Source: Promicromonospora sp042731755 (GTDB taxonomy: Bacteria; Actinomycetota; Actinomycetes; Actinomycetales; Cellulomonadaceae). Taken from it: 64,000 bases of DNA. The notes under the pieces are model-generated. The model ran no database searches. It was not told the origin of the DNA and saw only the letters and a list, made by a program, of their open reading frames with translations. Where the stretch lies: positions 124,001 through 188,000 of the forward strand of contig NZ_JBHWLR010000003.1 of assembly GCF_042731755.1 (NCBI RefSeq). The letters are read 5' to 3'. A program made the translations under genes and the position numbers. Positions 7,476 through 16,431 of the stretch are shown one piece after another (position 1 is the stretch's first letter; the number at the start of each line of letters is the position of its first letter).

Positions 7476-8618
7476 TCAGTCGAGGCTGCGGAAGAAGTCG
7501 CGGATGTCGTCGGCGAGCAGCTCGGGCTCCTCCATCGCAGGGAAGTGCCCGCCCTCGGCGTGCTCGCTCCAGTGGCTGACGGCGTTCCACGGGTCCAGCG
7601 CGCGGCGCATGAGCGGGTGGGTGTCGAACACCGCCCAGGCCGCGGGCACGCCCGAGGGGGCGAGCCAGTCGAGGCCCGAGTGCTCGGCCTCGTAGTAGAA
7701 CTGCGCGCTGGAGGCGCCGCTGCGGGTGAACCAGTACAGGCTGACGTTCGTCAGGAGCTGGTCGCGGTCGACCGACTCGTCCGGCGTCGGGCGGGCGGGG
7801 TTGGTCCAGGTCTGGAACTTCTCGGCGATCCACGCGAGCTGGCCGACGGGGGAGTCGACCAGGGCCGCGCCGATGGTGTCGGGGCGGTGGTTCTGCATCT
7901 CGAAGTAGCCGCGCTCGGCCGCGTCCTTGGCACGCACCGCCTCGATCTGCCCGATCTCGTCGTCGGTCAGGCCCTCGGGATACGGGAACTTGTCGCCGAC
8001 CATCCCGAGCGACCTGCCGTCGCTGCCCACGTGGGTGCCGATGACCCGCTCGGGGTAGAGCGCGGCCAGCCGGCCCGTGGTGCCCGCGCCGATGTCGGTG
8101 CCGTGCGCGGCGAACCGCTCGTAGCCGAGCCGCGTCATGATCTCGGCGTAGGCCTCGGTCGTGCGGGCTACCTCCCAGCCCGTTCCCGACAGCGGCGTCG
8201 AGAACCCGAAGCCCGGCAGGGACGGGATCACCACGTGGAAGTCGTCCGTGAGCAGCGGGATGAGGCGCTGGTACTCGACGAACGAGCCCGGCCAGCCGTG
8301 GTTCAGGAGAAGCGGGATGGCGTCCGGATTGGTCGAACGCGCGTGCACGACGTGGAACGTCTGGCCGTCGACGACGGTGGTGAGCTGCTCGTAGGCGTTG
8401 AGCGCCGCCTCCTGCGCGCGCCAGTCGAACCCGTCGCGCCAGTACTCGGCGAGCTCCGTGAGGTAGGCCTGCGGGATGCCGCGGCTGAAGTCCGTGCGGT
8501 CGTCGCGGCCGGGGACGGGGACCGGCCGTCGCGTGCGCGCGAGCCGGTCGTGCAGGTCGTCGAGATCGGCCTGGGGGATGTCGATGCGGAACGGGGTGAG
8601 TGCGGTGTTCTCGGTCAT
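7476..8618 (-). CDS. Epoxide hydrolase, alpha/beta-hydrolase fold
   Basis: A 380-residue protein of the epoxide hydrolase subfamily with the EHN N-terminal domain (about residues 8-115). The oxyanion-hole motif HGWPGS is at 107-112, the nucleophile context HGTDIGAG at 172-179 (Asp175 as nucleophile), and the catalytic-histidine context GGHFPAMEEP near residue 355. It would open epoxides to diols in the cytoplasm. The ATG at 8618 follows GGAAAGG; the longer frame upstream crosses into the next gene and was rejected. It lies 40 bases downstream of the phosphotransferase gene on the same strand. Confidence 0.9.
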   Translation of the reverse strand: MTENTALTPFRIDIPQADLDDLHDRLARTRRPVPVPGRDDRTDFSRGIPQAYLTELAEYWRDGFDWRAQEAALNAYEQLTTVVDGQTFHVVHARSTNPDAIPLLLNHGWPGSFVEYQRLIPLLTDDFHVVIPSLPGFGFSTPLSGTGWEVARTTEAYAEIMTRLGYERFAAHGTDIGAGTTGRLAALYPERVIGTHVGSDGRSLGMVGDKFPYPEGLTDDEIGQIEAVRAKDAAERGYFEMQNHRPDTIGAALVDSPVGQLAWIAEKFQTWTNPARPTPDESVDRDQLLTNVSLYWFTRSGASSAQFYYEAEHSGLDWLAPSGVPAAWAVFDTHPLMRRALDPWNAVSHWSEHAEGGHFPAMEEPELLADDIRDFFRSLD

Positions 8619-8658
8619 GACAGCTACCTTTCCAGGAGAGGCGGACAGGTTCTGGCCT

Positions 8659-9543
8659 CTACTTCTCTTCGTTGGGTGTGCGAGGTGCGAGACCTTCCAG
8701 ACCGCGCCGGGCGTCCTGGAGCCCGTTCTCGTTTCCGCTGTCGTCGCGGATGCCGGTGAGGTCGCGTTCGGCCAGCCGCCGGGCGAAGTACGCGCCCTGG
8801 ACCGCGAAACGGAAGCGGCGGAACGCGTCGAGATGGCGCAGCTCGTACTCGTCGAGCGGGCCTGCGGCCGAGTAGGCGTCGAGGAACGCACCTGCTCGCT
8901 CCGGCCCGCCGAGGTACATCACGGCGGAGGCGACGTCGTAGAGCACGGGGCCGCGGCAGGCGCCCGTCCAGTCGATGAGGCCGACGGCGTCGTACCGGAA
9001 CGCCTCGGGCGCGGGATCCGTGTGCAGGACGGACCAGGTGACGGTCAGGCGGTCGGTCGCGCCACGGGCTTGCTCGACCGCGCGCGGGAGCCAGGGGTGG
9101 TCGCTCACGCCGGGCGCGTCGGGTGTCAGCCAGCCGTAGAACCCGCTGGTGCCCGGCTTCTGCCGGGCGGGGGCGCCGGCGTGGTGCACCTGGGCCAGGG
9201 TGGTCCCGATCCAGCGCTGCTCCTTGGCCGTCGTGCCGCCGAGCTCTCGGCCGGGGACGTGCTGGAGGAGTGCCAGCCGCTCGCCCGGTGCGACGAGCGC
9301 GCCCAGCACGGTGCGCACCGGACTCCCGGTCGTCAGGCCCGCGCGGCCGAGCCGCTCGGCGACCGAGCATCCTGTTGCGAGCAGCTCGACGTCCGCCGCG
9401 GAGACTCGCTTGGCGACGTAGGAGGTGTCACCGGCGCGAACCAGCCACGTCCTGGAGTTCATGCCTCCGTCGATGGTGGTGACCGTGGTCGCGTCCAGCC
9501 CCCAGTGGTGCCGCAGGGCCTGGTCGAGCGCATGGGCGTCCAT
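8659..9543 (-). CDS. APH-family phosphotransferase (aminoglycoside/choline kinase-like)
   Basis: A 294-residue protein kinase-like phosphotransferase. The catalytic loop is HTDPAPEAF at 174-182 (Brenner-type His and Asp present; the usual Asn is replaced by Phe), and the metal-binding motif is in LIDWTGACRGP at 189-199. An N-terminal lobe with VAKRV carries the presumed ATP-binding Lys. Relatives phosphorylate aminoglycosides, macrolides, choline or fructosamines; this subtype with HTDPAPE is mostly uncharacterised. It starts 32 bases after the end of xseA, the position usually occupied by xseB. Confidence 0.85.
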   Translation of the reverse strand: MDAHALDQALRHHWGLDATTVTTIDGGMNSRTWLVRAGDTSYVAKRVSAADVELLATGCSVAERLGRAGLTTGSPVRTVLGALVAPGERLALLQHVPGRELGGTTAKEQRWIGTTLAQVHHAGAPARQKPGTSGFYGWLTPDAPGVSDHPWLPRAVEQARGATDRLTVTWSVLHTDPAPEAFRYDAVGLIDWTGACRGPVLYDVASAVMYLGGPERAGAFLDAYSAAGPLDEYELRHLDAFRRFRFAVQGAYFARRLAERDLTGIRDDSGNENGLQDARRGLEGLAPRTPNEEK

Positions 9544-9575
9544 CTCGCCACCTTCACACCGGCTGGTGCGCCGGC

Positions 9576-10838
9576 CTAGGGAATAGTCGCGGTGACCTCC
9601 GCGTCGAGCGCGCCCTGGGCCAGGCGCACGTGCACGCCGGCCCCGACCGTCACGTCGTCGGGACTCCGCACCACGTGGCCGTCCGCCCGCTGCACGACGG
9701 CGTAGCCGCGCTCCAGGGTCGAGGCGGGAGAAAGCGCCCTGACCTGGGCGCCGAGCCGGCCGATCTCGCCGCTCGCCCGCAGGAGCAGCGCGTCGAGGGC
9801 GTGCCTGCCGTGCCGGATCGCCTGGAGGAGGTCGCGTTCGCGCGACTCCAGCATCGTCTGCGGCGTCGCGAGGACGGGGCGCGAGCGGACGCCGTCGAGC
9901 CCGCGCTGCTCGCGGTCCAGCATGGCCGCGACGGCGCCGCGCATCCGGGAACGGGCCTGGGTCAGGCGGAGCCGCTCCTCGGAGACGTCGGGCACGATGC
10001 GCTTGGCGGCGTCGGTGGGGGTCGACGCGCGGTAGTCGGCGACCAGGTCGAGCAGCGGTGCGTCGGTCTCGTGCCCGATCGCGCTGACCAGCGGCGTGCG
10101 GACCTGCGACACCGTGCGCACCAGCGACTCGTTGCTGAACGGCAGGAGGTCCTCGACCGAGCCGCCGCCGCGCGCCACGACGATGACGTCGACCCGCGGG
10201 TCCTGGTCGAGCTCGGTGATGGCGTTCGACACCTCGCGGACGGCGTTGACGCCCTGCACCGCGACCTCGCGGATCTCGAACCGCACCTGGGGCCAGCGGG
10301 CACGGGCGTTGACGACGACGTCGTGCTCCGCCTTGGACTCGCGCCCGCAGACCAGCCCGACGACGGCGGGCAGGAACGGGAGGTTGCGCTTGCGGGAGGC
10401 GTCGAACAGGCCCTCCGCGGCGAGCACCCTCTTCAGGGCATCGATCCGGGCCAGCAGCTCGCCCACGCCGACGGCCTTGATCTCGTTCGCCTGCATCTGC
10501 AGGGTGCCGCGCTTGGTCCAGAAGACGGGCTTGGCGTGCACCACCACGTGGTCGCCCTCGGCGGGCGGCTGCGGCAGGGTGCTCAGGACGCGCGAGAAGA
10601 TCGTCACGGGCAGGGACGCGTCGGCGTCCGTGTCGCGGAGCGTGAGCCACTGCATGCCGGAACCGGGCCGCAGGTTGAACTGCACCACCTGGCCCTCGAC
10701 CCAGACCGGCGGCATCTTGTCGATGTAGCCCTTGATCTTCTCCGAGAGCACGCGCACCGGCCAGGGGCTGGTGGGCGTGGTGTCGAGCGCCTTGGCGGGC
10801 AGCTCGGTCGGGAGGGTCTGCTGGGTCGGTTCCGTCAC
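9576..10838 (-). CDS. xseA: Exodeoxyribonuclease VII large subunit
   Basis: A 420-residue XseA. The N-terminal OB-fold nucleic-acid-binding domain is at about residues 27-120 (including VWVEGQVVQF and GDHVVVHAKPVFWTKRG), followed by the catalytic domain with VVARGGGSVEDLLPF and SAIGHETDAPLLD, both diagnostic of XseA. ExoVII degrades single-stranded DNA when bound to XseB. The start is GTG at 10838. The divergent ispH gene starts 63 bases away, the same pairing as in mycobacteria. No xseB is found downstream, where the next gene is an APH-like kinase. Confidence 0.95.
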   Translation of the reverse strand: MTEPTQQTLPTELPAKALDTTPTSPWPVRVLSEKIKGYIDKMPPVWVEGQVVQFNLRPGSGMQWLTLRDTDADASLPVTIFSRVLSTLPQPPAEGDHVVVHAKPVFWTKRGTLQMQANEIKAVGVGELLARIDALKRVLAAEGLFDASRKRNLPFLPAVVGLVCGRESKAEHDVVVNARARWPQVRFEIREVAVQGVNAVREVSNAITELDQDPRVDVIVVARGGGSVEDLLPFSNESLVRTVSQVRTPLVSAIGHETDAPLLDLVADYRASTPTDAAKRIVPDVSEERLRLTQARSRMRGAVAAMLDREQRGLDGVRSRPVLATPQTMLESRERDLLQAIRHGRHALDALLLRASGEIGRLGAQVRALSPASTLERGYAVVQRADGHVVRSPDDVTVGAGVHVRLAQGALDAEVTATIP

Positions 10839-10901
10839 GTGTCCAACCCTGCCACCCACCACCGACACAAGCCCTCCGCACACCGCCCCTAGACTGAACC
10901 T

Positions 10902-11939
10902 GTGAGTGTCACGAGCCCTGAGCGCCCTGCCCGGACCAAGACGAAGCGCGTCCTGCTGGCTGCACCCCGTGGTTATTGCGCCGGCGTGGACCGCGCGGTG
11001 GTCGCCGTCGAGAAGGCCCTGGAGACCTACGGCGCGCCCGTGTACGTGCGCAAGGAGATCGTGCACAACAAGCACGTGGTCGAGACGCTGCGCGAGCGCG
11101 GCGCCATCTTCGTCAACGAGACCGACGAGGTGCCCGAGGGCAGCCGGCTCGTCTTCTCGGCGCACGGGGTGTCGCCCGCCGTGCGCGCATCGGCCGTGGC
11201 GCGGAGCCTCGACACGATCGACGCGACCTGCCCCCTGGTCACCAAGGTGCACAAGGAGGCCGTGCGGTTCGCCAAGGACGACTACGACATCCTGCTGATC
11301 GGGCACACCGGTCACGAGGAGGTCGAGGGCACCGCCGGCGAGGCGCCCGAGCACGTGCAGATCGTCAACTCGCCCGACGAGGTGGACCAGGTCGTGGTGC
11401 GCGATCCCGACAAGGTCGTGTGGATCTCGCAGACCACGCTCTCCGTGGACGAGACCATGGAGACCGTCCGCCGGCTGCGCGAGAAGTTCCCGTCCCTGCA
11501 GGACCCGCCCAGCGACGACATCTGCTACGCCACGCAGAACCGCCAGGTCGCGGTGAAGAAGCTGGCGCCCGAGTGCGACCTGGTCATCGTGGTCGGCTCG
11601 GCGAACTCGTCCAACTCGGTGCGGCTCGTCGAGGTCGCGCTCCAGGCGGGCGCCACCGCCTCGTACCGCGTGGACCGCAAGACCGAGATCAAGGACGAGT
11701 GGCTGGAGGGCGTCACCACGGTCGGTGTGACCTCCGGTGCGTCGGTGCCGGAGATCCTGGTGCAGGACGTCATCACGCACCTCGCGGAGCACGGCTTCGG
11801 CACCGTCGACGAGGTGCGGACGGCGACCGAGGACCTCATGTTCTCGCTGCCGCGCGAGCTGCGCGCCGGCCTCAAGGCCGCGGGCGAGGAGCCCAAGCGC
11901 CCGCGCCGCGAGGCCCGCAAGGAGCTCCCGCAGGCCTGA
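10902..11939 (+). CDS. ispH: 4-hydroxy-3-methylbut-2-enyl diphosphate reductase
   Basis: A 345-residue IspH (LytB), the last enzyme of the MEP isoprenoid pathway, converting HMBPP to IPP and DMAPP. The three [4Fe-4S] ligands are visible as Cys26 (PRGYCAGVD), Cys110 (DATCPLVTKVH) and Cys208 (DDICYATQNRQ). Substrate contacts appear in EIVHNKHVV, FSAHGVSP and GSANSSNS. The start is GTG at 10902, shortly after a likely promoter shared with the divergent xseA gene. The basic C-terminal tail is longer than in E. coli, as is common in Actinobacteria. Confidence 0.97.
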   Translation: MSVTSPERPARTKTKRVLLAAPRGYCAGVDRAVVAVEKALETYGAPVYVRKEIVHNKHVVETLRERGAIFVNETDEVPEGSRLVFSAHGVSPAVRASAVARSLDTIDATCPLVTKVHKEAVRFAKDDYDILLIGHTGHEEVEGTAGEAPEHVQIVNSPDEVDQVVVRDPDKVVWISQTTLSVDETMETVRRLREKFPSLQDPPSDDICYATQNRQVAVKKLAPECDLVIVVGSANSSNSVRLVEVALQAGATASYRVDRKTEIKDEWLEGVTTVGVTSGASVPEILVQDVITHLAEHGFGTVDEVRTATEDLMFSLPRELRAGLKAAGEEPKRPRREARKELPQA

Positions 11940-11958
11940 GGTCTGTTGTCTGGGCTGC

Positions 11959-11984
11959 GGGCCGCACCACACCGGTGGCGGCCC
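11959..11984 (+). terminator. Possible hairpin terminator after ispH
   Basis: GGGCCGC (11959-11965) pairs with GCGGCCC (11978-11984) around a 12-base loop that can extend the stem, 20 bases after the ispH stop. The sequence directly after it is a suspect C-homopolymer, so the true 3' flank cannot be judged. Confidence 0.4.
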
Positions 11985-12224
11985 CCCCCCCCAAGCTGGT
12001 GCTCACACCCCCCCCCCCTTCTCTTTTTGCTTCTTCTTTTTTTTCTCCTCCCCCCCCCCCCCCCCCCCCCCCCCTTTNNNNNNNNNNAGTATGAGCGGCG
12101 AGGGGGGAGCACCTGTCGCCGCAAAAGGGGGGAGGAAGAAGACAGCGTAGGTCGGGTGGGCTGTCTGCTGTCGGCTTTCCCGCCAACACCGAGCTGGCCC
12201 CCCCCCCACCCCGAGGTCGGTCGG
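11982..12224. other. Low-quality assembly join with ten Ns
   Basis: Long C runs (11982-11992, 12010-12019 and a run of more than 20 Cs ending at 12074), T-rich runs, then Ns at 12078-12087, then G-rich and C-rich runs up to about 12210. This is unlike anything else in the window and looks like poor read ends joined across a gap. The true intergenic sequence between ispH and rmuC, possibly including extra DNA, is not known. No gene should be called here. Confidence 0.9.
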
Positions 12225-13727
12225 TCAGCCCGCCGCGCTGTCCTTGTGCGCGTTCTTCTTGGCTGCCGCGTCCTCGACCGCCTCCAGCGCGCGCTTGTCG
12301 GTCACCGCGAGCTCGGTGACCTCCAGCGCCTGCACCAGGATCCCGTCGGCCTCCTGGTCCAGCGCCCGGTCGATCGCGACGACGCCGCCCTCCTCGGCGG
12401 CCAGCAGCTCGGGCTTGGTGATCGGCCGCGGCACCTCCTCGATGCCCCGGATCTCCTCGATGCCGTCCTTCTCGTCGACCACGTCGAGCTCGACCATCCG
12501 GCGGGCCGACGTGAGCACGTTGCGCTCCAGCGAGCCGATCATCTGGTTGTAGCTCTTGGTCGCCGACTCCAGCGCGCGGCCGGTCCGGGTGACGTGGCCG
12601 GTCATCGTGACCAGGCGCGCGTAGAGCTCCTTGCCGACGGTGAGCACCCGCTGCGCGTTCTCCGCGAGGGCCTCCTGCCGCCAGGCGTACGCGACGGTGC
12701 GCAGCAGCGCGAGCATCGTGGTGGGCGTGGCGATGATGACGTTCTTCTGCGCCGCGTACTCCAGCAGCTCGGGGGCGCGCTCCAGGGACGCCGACAGGAA
12801 CGCCTCGGCGGGCACGAACATCACGACGAACTCGGGCGCCGGCTCGAACTGGTTCCAGTACTTCTTGCCGGCCAGGTCGTCCACGTGCTTGCGCATGTGC
12901 CGAACGTGCGCGTCGAGGCGCTGCTCGCGGTACGCGGCGTCGTCGGACTGCTGGGCCTCCAGGAAGCCCAGGAACGCGACCTTGGAGTCGACGACGACGC
13001 GCTTGCCCCCGGCGAGGTTGATGACCATGTCCGGGCGGAGGACGCCGTCCTCCGTGGTGACCTGCGCCTGCTCGGTGAAGTCGACGCGGTTGATCATGCC
13101 CGCGGACTCCACGACCTTGCGGAGCTGCAGCTCGCCCCACGCCCCGCGGGTCTGCGACGAGCGCAGCGCCGTGACCAGGTCCGCCGTGCCGTTGCGCAGG
13201 TCGGCCGAGACCTCGGCGACGTTGCGCATCTGCTCGACCAGGGCGCCCTGACCCTCGATGCGAGCCTTCTCCGCCTGGAGCACCTCGCTGCGCACCAGCT
13301 CGACAGCCTTGGTCAGCGGGTCCACCAGCGACTTCACGGCCTGCTCGCGCTGGGCGAGGGCCTGCTCCCCGGCCGACGCCGACCGCTTGAGCCGCTCCTC
13401 CGCCAGCTCCAGGAACCGCTTGCTGTTGGCGTCCAGCGCGTCGCCGGCGAGCGCCTGGAACTGCCGCCGCGCGTGCTCCTGCTCGGTGCGGGCGGCCGCG
13501 ATCTGCTCGGCGGCACGCTCCCGGGCGTCCGCGATCTGCTCGTCCGCTCGGTCCCGCGCGGCCTCCACCTGGCGTTCGGCCGACTCGACCTGGGCGCGCA
13601 GACGCACGGCCTCCAGGTCCGACTCGCGCACGGCCGAGGTGCTGCGCTGCGCGTGCCCGAGCCATCCCAGCAGCGCACCGACGACGAGGGCGCCGAGGGC
13701 CAGCAGAATCGTTGCGGCGATGTCCAT
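12225..13727 (-). CDS. rmuC: DNA recombination protein RmuC
   Basis: A 500-residue RmuC. An N-terminal hydrophobic helix (about residues 4-24) is followed by a long coiled coil (about 30-115, rich in Ala, Arg and Glu heptads) and the RmuC nuclease-like domain (about 150-440), with RGAWGELQLRKVVESAGM, VVVDSKVAFLGF and NVIIATPTTMLALLRTVAYAW as family signatures. RmuC limits inversions and rearrangements at repeats. The ATG at 13727 precedes the hydrophobic segment. It converges on ispH across the damaged join. Confidence 0.93.
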   Translation of the reverse strand: MDIAATILLALGALVVGALLGWLGHAQRSTSAVRESDLEAVRLRAQVESAERQVEAARDRADEQIADARERAAEQIAAARTEQEHARRQFQALAGDALDANSKRFLELAEERLKRSASAGEQALAQREQAVKSLVDPLTKAVELVRSEVLQAEKARIEGQGALVEQMRNVAEVSADLRNGTADLVTALRSSQTRGAWGELQLRKVVESAGMINRVDFTEQAQVTTEDGVLRPDMVINLAGGKRVVVDSKVAFLGFLEAQQSDDAAYREQRLDAHVRHMRKHVDDLAGKKYWNQFEPAPEFVVMFVPAEAFLSASLERAPELLEYAAQKNVIIATPTTMLALLRTVAYAWRQEALAENAQRVLTVGKELYARLVTMTGHVTRTGRALESATKSYNQMIGSLERNVLTSARRMVELDVVDEKDGIEEIRGIEEVPRPITKPELLAAEEGGVVAIDRALDQEADGILVQALEVTELAVTDKRALEAVEDAAAKKNAHKDSAAG

Positions 13728-13922
13728 GGGCGACAGGCTGCCACGAGCCACCGACAGTCCCGTACGCCGACACCCCGAGCCGCCCCGATCGTCCGGTATG
13801 CGCCGGACATCGGTCCCGTATCCCCGCAGGTGACGTTGTCCGACCGGAGACGGACGGTCTATCACCCCACTCATCCTCGCGTCGGATCCGGTGCGTCGGA
13901 GGTCCCGGCTAGGTTGGTTGCC

Positions 13923-14753
13923 ATGACGACCCCAGTCGACCCCGGCCCGCCGGGCAGCGCCGACCCCCAGGCCGCCCCGGAGCCGCCCCCGTACGACCCG
14001 TCGGCAGCGCTCAGCGTCCGCGGCCTCTGGAAGCGGTTCGGGCAGAAGATCGCCGTCTCCGGCGTCAGCCTGGACGTACCCCGTGGTTCGTTCTACGGCC
14101 TGGTCGGGCCCAACGGTGCGGGCAAGACCACCATGCTCTCGATGGCCACCGGCCTGCTCCGTCCGGACTTCGGCACGGCCTGGGTGCAGGGCGTGGACCT
14201 CTGGGCCCGCCCCGACGAGGCCAAGGCCACCCTCGGCGTCCTGCCCGACGGCGTCCGCCTCTTCGACCGCCTGACCGGCCGCCAGCTCCTCACCTACGCC
14301 GGGATGCTGCGCGGCATGGACAAGGCCACCGTCGTCGAGCGCACGAACGACCTGCTCCAGGCGTTCGACCTCGGCGCGGACGCCGACACCTTCGTCGTCG
14401 ACTACTCCGCGGGCATGACCAAGAAGATCGCGCTGGGCAGCGCCATGATCCACGCCCCGCGCACCCTCGTCCTGGACGAGCCGTTCGAGGCGGTGGACCC
14501 GGTGAGCGCGGCCAACATCCGCGACATCCTCAAGGACTACGTGTCGGCCGGCGGCACCGTGATCGTCTCCAGCCACGTGATGGACCTGGTGCAGCGCATG
14601 TGCGACCACGTCGCGGTCATGGCCGCGGGGCAGGTCCTCGCCGCGGGCACCGTCGACGAGGTGCGCGGGGAGCAGAGCCTGGAGGACCGGTTCGTCGACC
14701 TCGTCGGCGGTCGCCAGCACTCGGAGGGGCTCTCATGGTTGCGCGGTTCCTGA
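13923..14753 (+). CDS. ABC transporter ATP-binding protein (exporter type)
   Basis: A 276-residue ABC ATPase with Walker A GPNGAGKTT at 62-70 and Walker B TLVLDEPFEAVD at 181-192. The usual LSGGQ signature is degenerate: YSAGM at 161-165, a variant seen in some exporter ATPases of the CcmA/MDR group. A proline-rich N-terminal extension of about 28 residues precedes the domain. The gene overlaps the permease gene at 14735 by 19 bases, so the two are translationally linked and form one transporter. The substrate is unknown. Confidence 0.9.
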   Translation: MTTPVDPGPPGSADPQAAPEPPPYDPSAALSVRGLWKRFGQKIAVSGVSLDVPRGSFYGLVGPNGAGKTTMLSMATGLLRPDFGTAWVQGVDLWARPDEAKATLGVLPDGVRLFDRLTGRQLLTYAGMLRGMDKATVVERTNDLLQAFDLGADADTFVVDYSAGMTKKIALGSAMIHAPRTLVLDEPFEAVDPVSAANIRDILKDYVSAGGTVIVSSHVMDLVQRMCDHVAVMAAGQVLAAGTVDEVRGEQSLEDRFVDLVGGRQHSEGLSWLRGS

Positions 14754-16348
14754 CCCTCAAGCTGACGCTGATGGGCAACACGTTCCGCAAGAGCGTGTGG
14801 CAGACGATCGGCCTGGTCGTCGCCTCGCTGTACGCCCTCAGCATCGTCGGCCTGGTCGTCGTCGCCGTCGTCGGCCTCGGCGTGCTGCAGGACCCGGCCT
14901 GGGCCGGGCTGGCCATCACGCTCGGCGGGGCCCTGACCGTCCTGGGCTGGTGGATCATCCCGATCTTCGCGTTCGGCGTCGACGCCACGCTGGACCCGCA
15001 CCGGTTCGCCACCTTCGCGATCCCCCGGCGCACCCTCGTGGCCGGGCTGGCCGTCGCCGGACTGGTCTCCGTGCCCGGCATCGCCACCGTCCTGGTCGTC
15101 CTCGGCACCTCGTTCGCCTGGGTGCTGGAGCCGGGCACGCTGCTCGTGGCGCTCGCCGGCGGGACGCTCGGCGTCGCGACCTGCGTCATCGGCTCCCGCG
15201 CCATCACCACGCTGCTCGCGCCCGTGCTCGAGTCCCGGCGCTACCGCGAGGTCGTCACCCTCGTGGCCCTCGTGCTGGTGGTGTCGGTCGGCCCGCTGAT
15301 TGGCTGGCTCGCGAACGGCGTCGAGGTCTCCATGGAGGCCGACCCCGAGGGCAGCACGGGCATGCAGCTCCTGCCCGTCTTCGAGCAGGCGGCCGGCTTC
15401 GTGGGGTGGACGCCGTTCGGCGCCGCCTGGGCGCTCGCGGGCAGCGTGCACGACGGCGACTGGGCCGGCCTGGCGGGGCGGCTCGCCGTCGCGCTCGGCA
15501 CCATCGCGCTGGGCTGGCTGGTCTGGGACCGCGCGCTGGGTCGCGCGCTGGAGCGCCCGCCCGTCGGGGACGGCGGCGGTGGCCGGGCGAAGGGCCTCGG
15601 CGCGTTCGGCCGGGTCCCGTTCTCGCCCACCTGGGCCGTGGCGGCGCGGACCGCCACCTACTGGTTGCGCGACCCGCGCTACTCGGGGTCCCTGGCGATC
15701 GTCCCGCTGCTGCCCGTGATCATGTACTTCTCCGGCCAGAGCACGGGCAACTACTTCCTGCTGCTCGCGACGGGGCCGTTCGTGGCCTGGATCCTCGGCT
15801 TCAGCATCTCCAACGACATCGCCTACGACAACACGGCGTTCGCGCTGCACGTCGCCTCCGGCGTCGACGGCCGGGCGGACCGGTGGGGCCGGGCCATCCC
15901 GATGCTCACGGTGGGTCCCCTGGTCAGCGCGGCCACGGTGATCGCGTCGGTCTGGGTCGCCGACGCGTGGCACCTCACGCTGCCGCTGCTGGGGCTGGCC
16001 CTCGGCTCCCTGCTGGTCAGCACGGCCGTGGCGTGCGCGGTCTCCGCGCGGCTCGTCTACCCGGTGGCCAAGCCGGGGGAGAGCCCGCTGAAGTCCCCGC
16101 AGGGTGCCGCCGTGGCCACCATGGTGTCGCAGGGCATCGGTTTCGTGATCACGCTGGGGCTGTCGGTCCCGGTGTTCGCCGTGGGGATCGCGGCCCTGGT
16201 GCTGGGCGGGGTGCTGTGGGGCGTCGCGACCCTGGTGGTCGGCGTCGTGTACGGCGTGCTCGTCCTGGTGCTGGCGGTGCGGTTCGGCGCCCGCGTGTAC
16301 GACCGGCGGCTGCCGGAGCTGCTGCAGCAGGTGCAGTCGTTCCCGTGA
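14735..16348 (+). CDS. ABC exporter membrane subunit
   Basis: A 537-residue integral membrane protein with about twelve hydrophobic segments spread across its length, consistent with a fused or double-length ABC-2-like permease. It starts at ATG 14735 inside the 3' end of the ATPase gene. Together they form a simple two-gene exporter. No substrate-specific motif is seen. Similar actinobacterial pairs are annotated only as transporter permeases. Confidence 0.85.
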   Translation: MVARFLTLKLTLMGNTFRKSVWQTIGLVVASLYALSIVGLVVVAVVGLGVLQDPAWAGLAITLGGALTVLGWWIIPIFAFGVDATLDPHRFATFAIPRRTLVAGLAVAGLVSVPGIATVLVVLGTSFAWVLEPGTLLVALAGGTLGVATCVIGSRAITTLLAPVLESRRYREVVTLVALVLVVSVGPLIGWLANGVEVSMEADPEGSTGMQLLPVFEQAAGFVGWTPFGAAWALAGSVHDGDWAGLAGRLAVALGTIALGWLVWDRALGRALERPPVGDGGGGRAKGLGAFGRVPFSPTWAVAARTATYWLRDPRYSGSLAIVPLLPVIMYFSGQSTGNYFLLLATGPFVAWILGFSISNDIAYDNTAFALHVASGVDGRADRWGRAIPMLTVGPLVSAATVIASVWVADAWHLTLPLLGLALGSLLVSTAVACAVSARLVYPVAKPGESPLKSPQGAAVATMVSQGIGFVITLGLSVPVFAVGIAALVLGGVLWGVATLVVGVVYGVLVLVLAVRFGARVYDRRLPELLQQVQSFP

Positions 16349-16431
16349 TCTCCCGCGCGGCCCGTGCGGCCTGGGCCTGAGGTCCGGGGCGCGCGGGCCG
16401 GATGTCAGAGGCTCGGCGTAGCGTCGCCCGC

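Noticed and set aside
11946..14753. 935-codon plus-strand frame running through the N gap into the ABC ATPase gene
   Set aside because: It reads through homopolymers and Ns and is antisense to rmuC; only the part from 13923 is a real gene.
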